DNA of 7,877 bases from CAZYPH01 sp964649095 (GTDB taxonomy: Bacteria > Bdellovibrionota > UBA1018 > UBA923): NCBI GenBank assembly GCA_964649095.1, contig CAZYPH010000099.1, forward strand, positions 1 to 7,877, in the 5' to 3' direction. This document shows, in pieces, positions 6,780 through 7,877 of the stretch. The position numbers and the translations under genes are program-made. The notes under the pieces are model-generated. The model saw nothing but the letters and a program-made list of their open reading frames with translations, was not told where the DNA came from and ran no database searches. How positions within the stretch are numbered: the stretch's first letter is position 1; the number at the start of each line of letters is the position of its first letter.

Positions 6780-6980
6780 TTCTTTTGCCTGCAGCATTTC
6801 TCTCATCAAATACTGTGCCAGCGCTTCTTGTAACTGTTCTAAAGTAAAATTTTCTGGGTTTGAGCCTACTAGAGCCAACACATCACGTAATTCACCCGTG
6901 ATACACTCCTTTGAAAGGCCGCTATGCGTCGAAAGATCATCAATGAGCTGGTAAGATTTTTCCACCGGATGGGACTCCAT
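6765..6980 (-). CDS. Small acidic helical protein of unknown function, 71 aa
   Basis: I do not recognise this protein. It is acidic and predicted to be mostly helical: a helix near 5-20, a second near 23-38 (KECITGELRDVLALVG), a turn at SNPENF, and a third amphipathic helix at 46-67 (TLEQLQEALAQYLMREMLQAKE). It has no signal peptide, membrane segment or metal motif, and its single cysteine is C26. The ATG at 6980 has AGTAGGGA immediately upstream, closer than the ideal spacing. A GTG five codons later is possible but has no better site. The gene lies in the place often taken by tig upstream of clpP-clpX-lon, on the same strand, but a terminator-like structure covers its stop. A soluble adaptor or regulator is conceivable, but nothing in the sequence shows it. 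Start codon, ribosome site and a separate upstream promoter-like sequence support a real gene. Confidence 0.65.
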   Translation of the reverse strand: MESHPVEKSYQLIDDLSTHSGLSKECITGELRDVLALVGSNPENFTLEQLQEALAQYLMREMLQAKELPEA

Positions 6981-7001
6981 TCCCTACTTGTTTTTGGAAG
7001 A

Positions 7002-7016
7002 ACACTCTTTGAGTGT
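7002..7016. repeat. Palindrome ACACTC-TTT-GAGTGT, possible operator
   Basis: This is a perfect 6-3-6 inverted repeat in the divergent region, followed by six A residues on the plus strand. No T-run follows it on either strand in the transcribed direction, so it is not a good terminator; an operator is more likely. Confidence 0.45.
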
Positions 7017-7039
7017 AAAAAATTCAATTATTGAATCAA
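7012..7039 (-). promoter_or_regulatory. Candidate sigma-70 promoter of the 71-aa gene
   Basis: On the minus strand TTGATT (7039-7034) and TACACT (7017-7012) are separated by 16 bp, each matching four of six consensus bases. Transcription would begin near 7005, about 25 nt before the small gene. The boxes overlap the two palindromes in this region, so a bound regulator could block it. Confidence 0.35.
7022..7036. repeat. Palindrome ATTCAA-TTA-TTGAAT, possible operator
   Basis: This is a second perfect 6-3-6 inverted repeat, whose centre lies 20 bp (about two helical turns) from that of the first. The arm sequence differs from the first. It overlaps the candidate -35 box of the minus-strand small gene. 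Confidence 0.45.
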
Positions 7040-7128
7040 GTGGAATATCACCCCCAAGATAAATTAGACTGCGAAGAACACACCCTGGAATATCTAAAAC
7101 TCTCGCGCTATCAATCAAACAATTACCC

Positions 7129-7135
7129 GAGGGAG
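7129..7135 (+). promoter_or_regulatory. Ribosome binding site that sets the lipoprotein start
   Basis: GAGGGAG lies 9 nt before the ATG at 7145. The same frame is open back to a TTG at 7031, but that codon has no ribosome site and lies inside a palindrome, so 7145 is preferred. Confidence 0.7.
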
Positions 7136-7144
7136 TTTCTGCTT

Positions 7145-7666
7145 ATGTCTAACTTTGCCACACCAATTTCCATGCTCACGAACACAAAACCAATGCCGCG
7201 ACCCGCCAATTCGAAGCGTCTGAGTCACACACTCGTTATGATAGTCACCACAGGGCTACTAGTTACTACCTTCGGTTGCGATAAAATTACCGGTGCAAAT
7301 AAGGCCCACAAACTAGGTGGTAAAATTCAATTGAGTGCTGCCCTGCAATCGAAAGTGAAAAACACAGACGTTTTATATGTAATTGCACGCACCCAACAAA
7401 TTGGCCCCCCAACAGCAGTCAAACGCATTACGCAACCTACCTTCCCTCTTGCCTTTGAGATTGGTCCTGAAGACGCCATGATTAAACCACCTGCAGGGGC
7501 TCCTACAGGCTTCGAACCAGGTACACCCATTACTCTAACGGCCCGACTCAGCCACTCCGGAAATGCGATTGGAGAGCCAGGTGATTTTGAAGGCGTTTAT
7601 GCCGAAAACCCAGCAAAAGCCGGTGAGCTAAATTTGAATTTAATAATTGATAAAGTGCGGGAGTAG
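7145..7666 (+). CDS. Putative lipoprotein with CcmI/CycH C-terminal-type domain, 173 aa
   Basis: The N-terminus is basic and is followed by a hydrophobic segment LVMIVTTGLLVTTFGC (30-45). C45 is a plausible lipidation site, although the lipobox TFGC lacks the usual Leu at -3. Residues 57-173 resemble the periplasmic C-terminal, Ig-like domain of the cytochrome c maturation factor CcmI/CycH. The recognisable pieces are GGKIQLSAAL (58-67), DVLYVIART...GPPTAVKRIT (75-96), TFPLAFEIGPEDAM (99-112), LTARLSHSGNAIGEPGDFEG (131-150) and LNLIIDKV at the end. In CcmI this domain is joined to a membrane segment and TPR repeats that hold apocytochrome c; neither TPRs nor other ccm genes are present here. 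I infer an envelope protein, either a stand-alone maturation helper or an unrelated use of the fold. A small membrane-protein gene follows 8 nt after the stop. The domain resemblance is fairly strong; the function is uncertain. Confidence 0.75.
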   Translation: MSNFATPISMLTNTKPMPRPANSKRLSHTLVMIVTTGLLVTTFGCDKITGANKAHKLGGKIQLSAALQSKVKNTDVLYVIARTQQIGPPTAVKRITQPTFPLAFEIGPEDAMIKPPAGAPTGFEPGTPITLTARLSHSGNAIGEPGDFEGVYAENPAKAGELNLNLIIDKVRE

Positions 7667-7674
7667 GTGGGGGA

Positions 7675-7877
7675 GTGCAAATAAAACGCAATAGATGGCA
7701 GGCGGTTCTGTTTGCTTGTGGGCTAGTAACTATCGGACTCGCAATAAGTCTGTCGGGCATCACTGGCGACCTGATGCTCTTTTTGCGATTTATATTTTTA
7801 AATAAAATCCATTTATCAAAAGATTTTATATTCCCTCACTTTACCCCAGGTCATTGCGGAGGATTTTTATTAGGAGG
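7675..7877 (+). CDS. Small membrane protein, unknown, partial (C-terminus beyond right edge)
   Basis: The frame starts with GTG at 7675 and stays open to the last base, giving 67 codons. AGG at 7665-7667, overlapping the lipoprotein stop, is the core of an AGGTGGGGGA ribosome site about 7 nt upstream, so the two genes are probably co-translated. The product starts VQIKRNRWQ, has a hydrophobic segment near residues 10-29 (AVLFACGLVTIGLAISLSGI), a second at about 32-42 (MLFLRFIFLNK), and a Gly-rich end HCGGFLLGG that may open another membrane helix. The glycine-rich GFLxG end vaguely recalls small FUN14-like membrane proteins, but too little is present to name a family. An ATG at codon 32 is a weaker alternative start. 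Confidence 0.55.
   Translation, partial: MQIKRNRWQAVLFACGLVTIGLAISLSGITGDLMLFLRFIFLNKIHLSKDFIFPHFTPGHCGGFLLG

Larger units (their letters stand above)
6981..7144. other. Divergent intergenic region between the 71-aa gene and the lipoprotein gene
   Basis: This 164-bp A+T-rich gap separates genes transcribed away from each other. It contains the two palindromes and a candidate minus-strand promoter. TGGAATATC occurs twice (7041-7049 and 7086-7094), which may be a short regulatory repeat or chance. I see no convincing plus-strand promoter. Confidence 0.5.

Noticed and set aside
7031..7144. N-terminal extension of the lipoprotein to a TTG at 7031
   Set aside because: The TTG has no ribosome site and sits in a palindrome; the ATG at 7145 has GAGGGAG at good spacing and places the signal-like segment near the N-terminus.
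7548..7763. Minus-strand 71-codon frame across the lipoprotein and next gene
   Set aside because: Antisense to two better-supported, coupled plus-strand genes.

Overview
The window looks like chromosomal DNA of a Gram-negative bacterium of moderate G+C. Its core is the ATP-dependent proteolysis cluster clpP-clpX-lon on the minus strand. Gram-negative affiliation is inferred from a cell-envelope glycosyltransferase next to a polysaccharide-type membrane protein, and from a lipoprotein that resembles the C-terminal domain of the cytochrome c biogenesis factor CcmI/CycH. A Bdellovibrionota- or deltaproteobacteria-like host is possible, but this is only a guess; nothing here fixes the taxon.

Minus strand, read right to left: a 71-residue protein of unknown function (6980-6765) is followed by a nested inverted repeat that may be a terminator or attenuator. 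A 144-bp gap leads to clpP (6620-5970) and, 19 nt later, clpX (5950-4676). About 120 nt of leader precedes the likely lon start (4552). This leader carries a 19-codon open frame with an excellent ribosome site. Its stop overlaps the lon ATG as ATGA, and the leader can fold in two mutually exclusive ways. After lon (stop at 2099) only 2 nt separate it from a GT4-type glycosyltransferase (2096-888). An 8-nt gap then leads to a multi-pass membrane protein that resembles O-antigen ligases/polymerases and runs off the left edge (879-1).

Plus strand: a divergent region of about 160 bp contains two palindromes of identical geometry. It is followed by a CcmI-domain lipoprotein (7145-7666) and, closely coupled to it, a small membrane protein cut by the right edge (7675-7877).

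ClpX unfolds substrates and feeds them into the ClpP chamber, while Lon is a self-contained AAA+ protease, so the core is a protein quality-control operon. Trigger factor (tig), often found upstream of clpP, is absent; the 71-residue gene sits in its place. The two downstream envelope-polysaccharide genes appear to be co-transcribed with lon. All catalytic motifs of ClpP, ClpX and Lon are intact. I see no rRNA, tRNA, CRISPR array, insertion sequence or phage gene, and no gene-free stretch longer than 300 bases.
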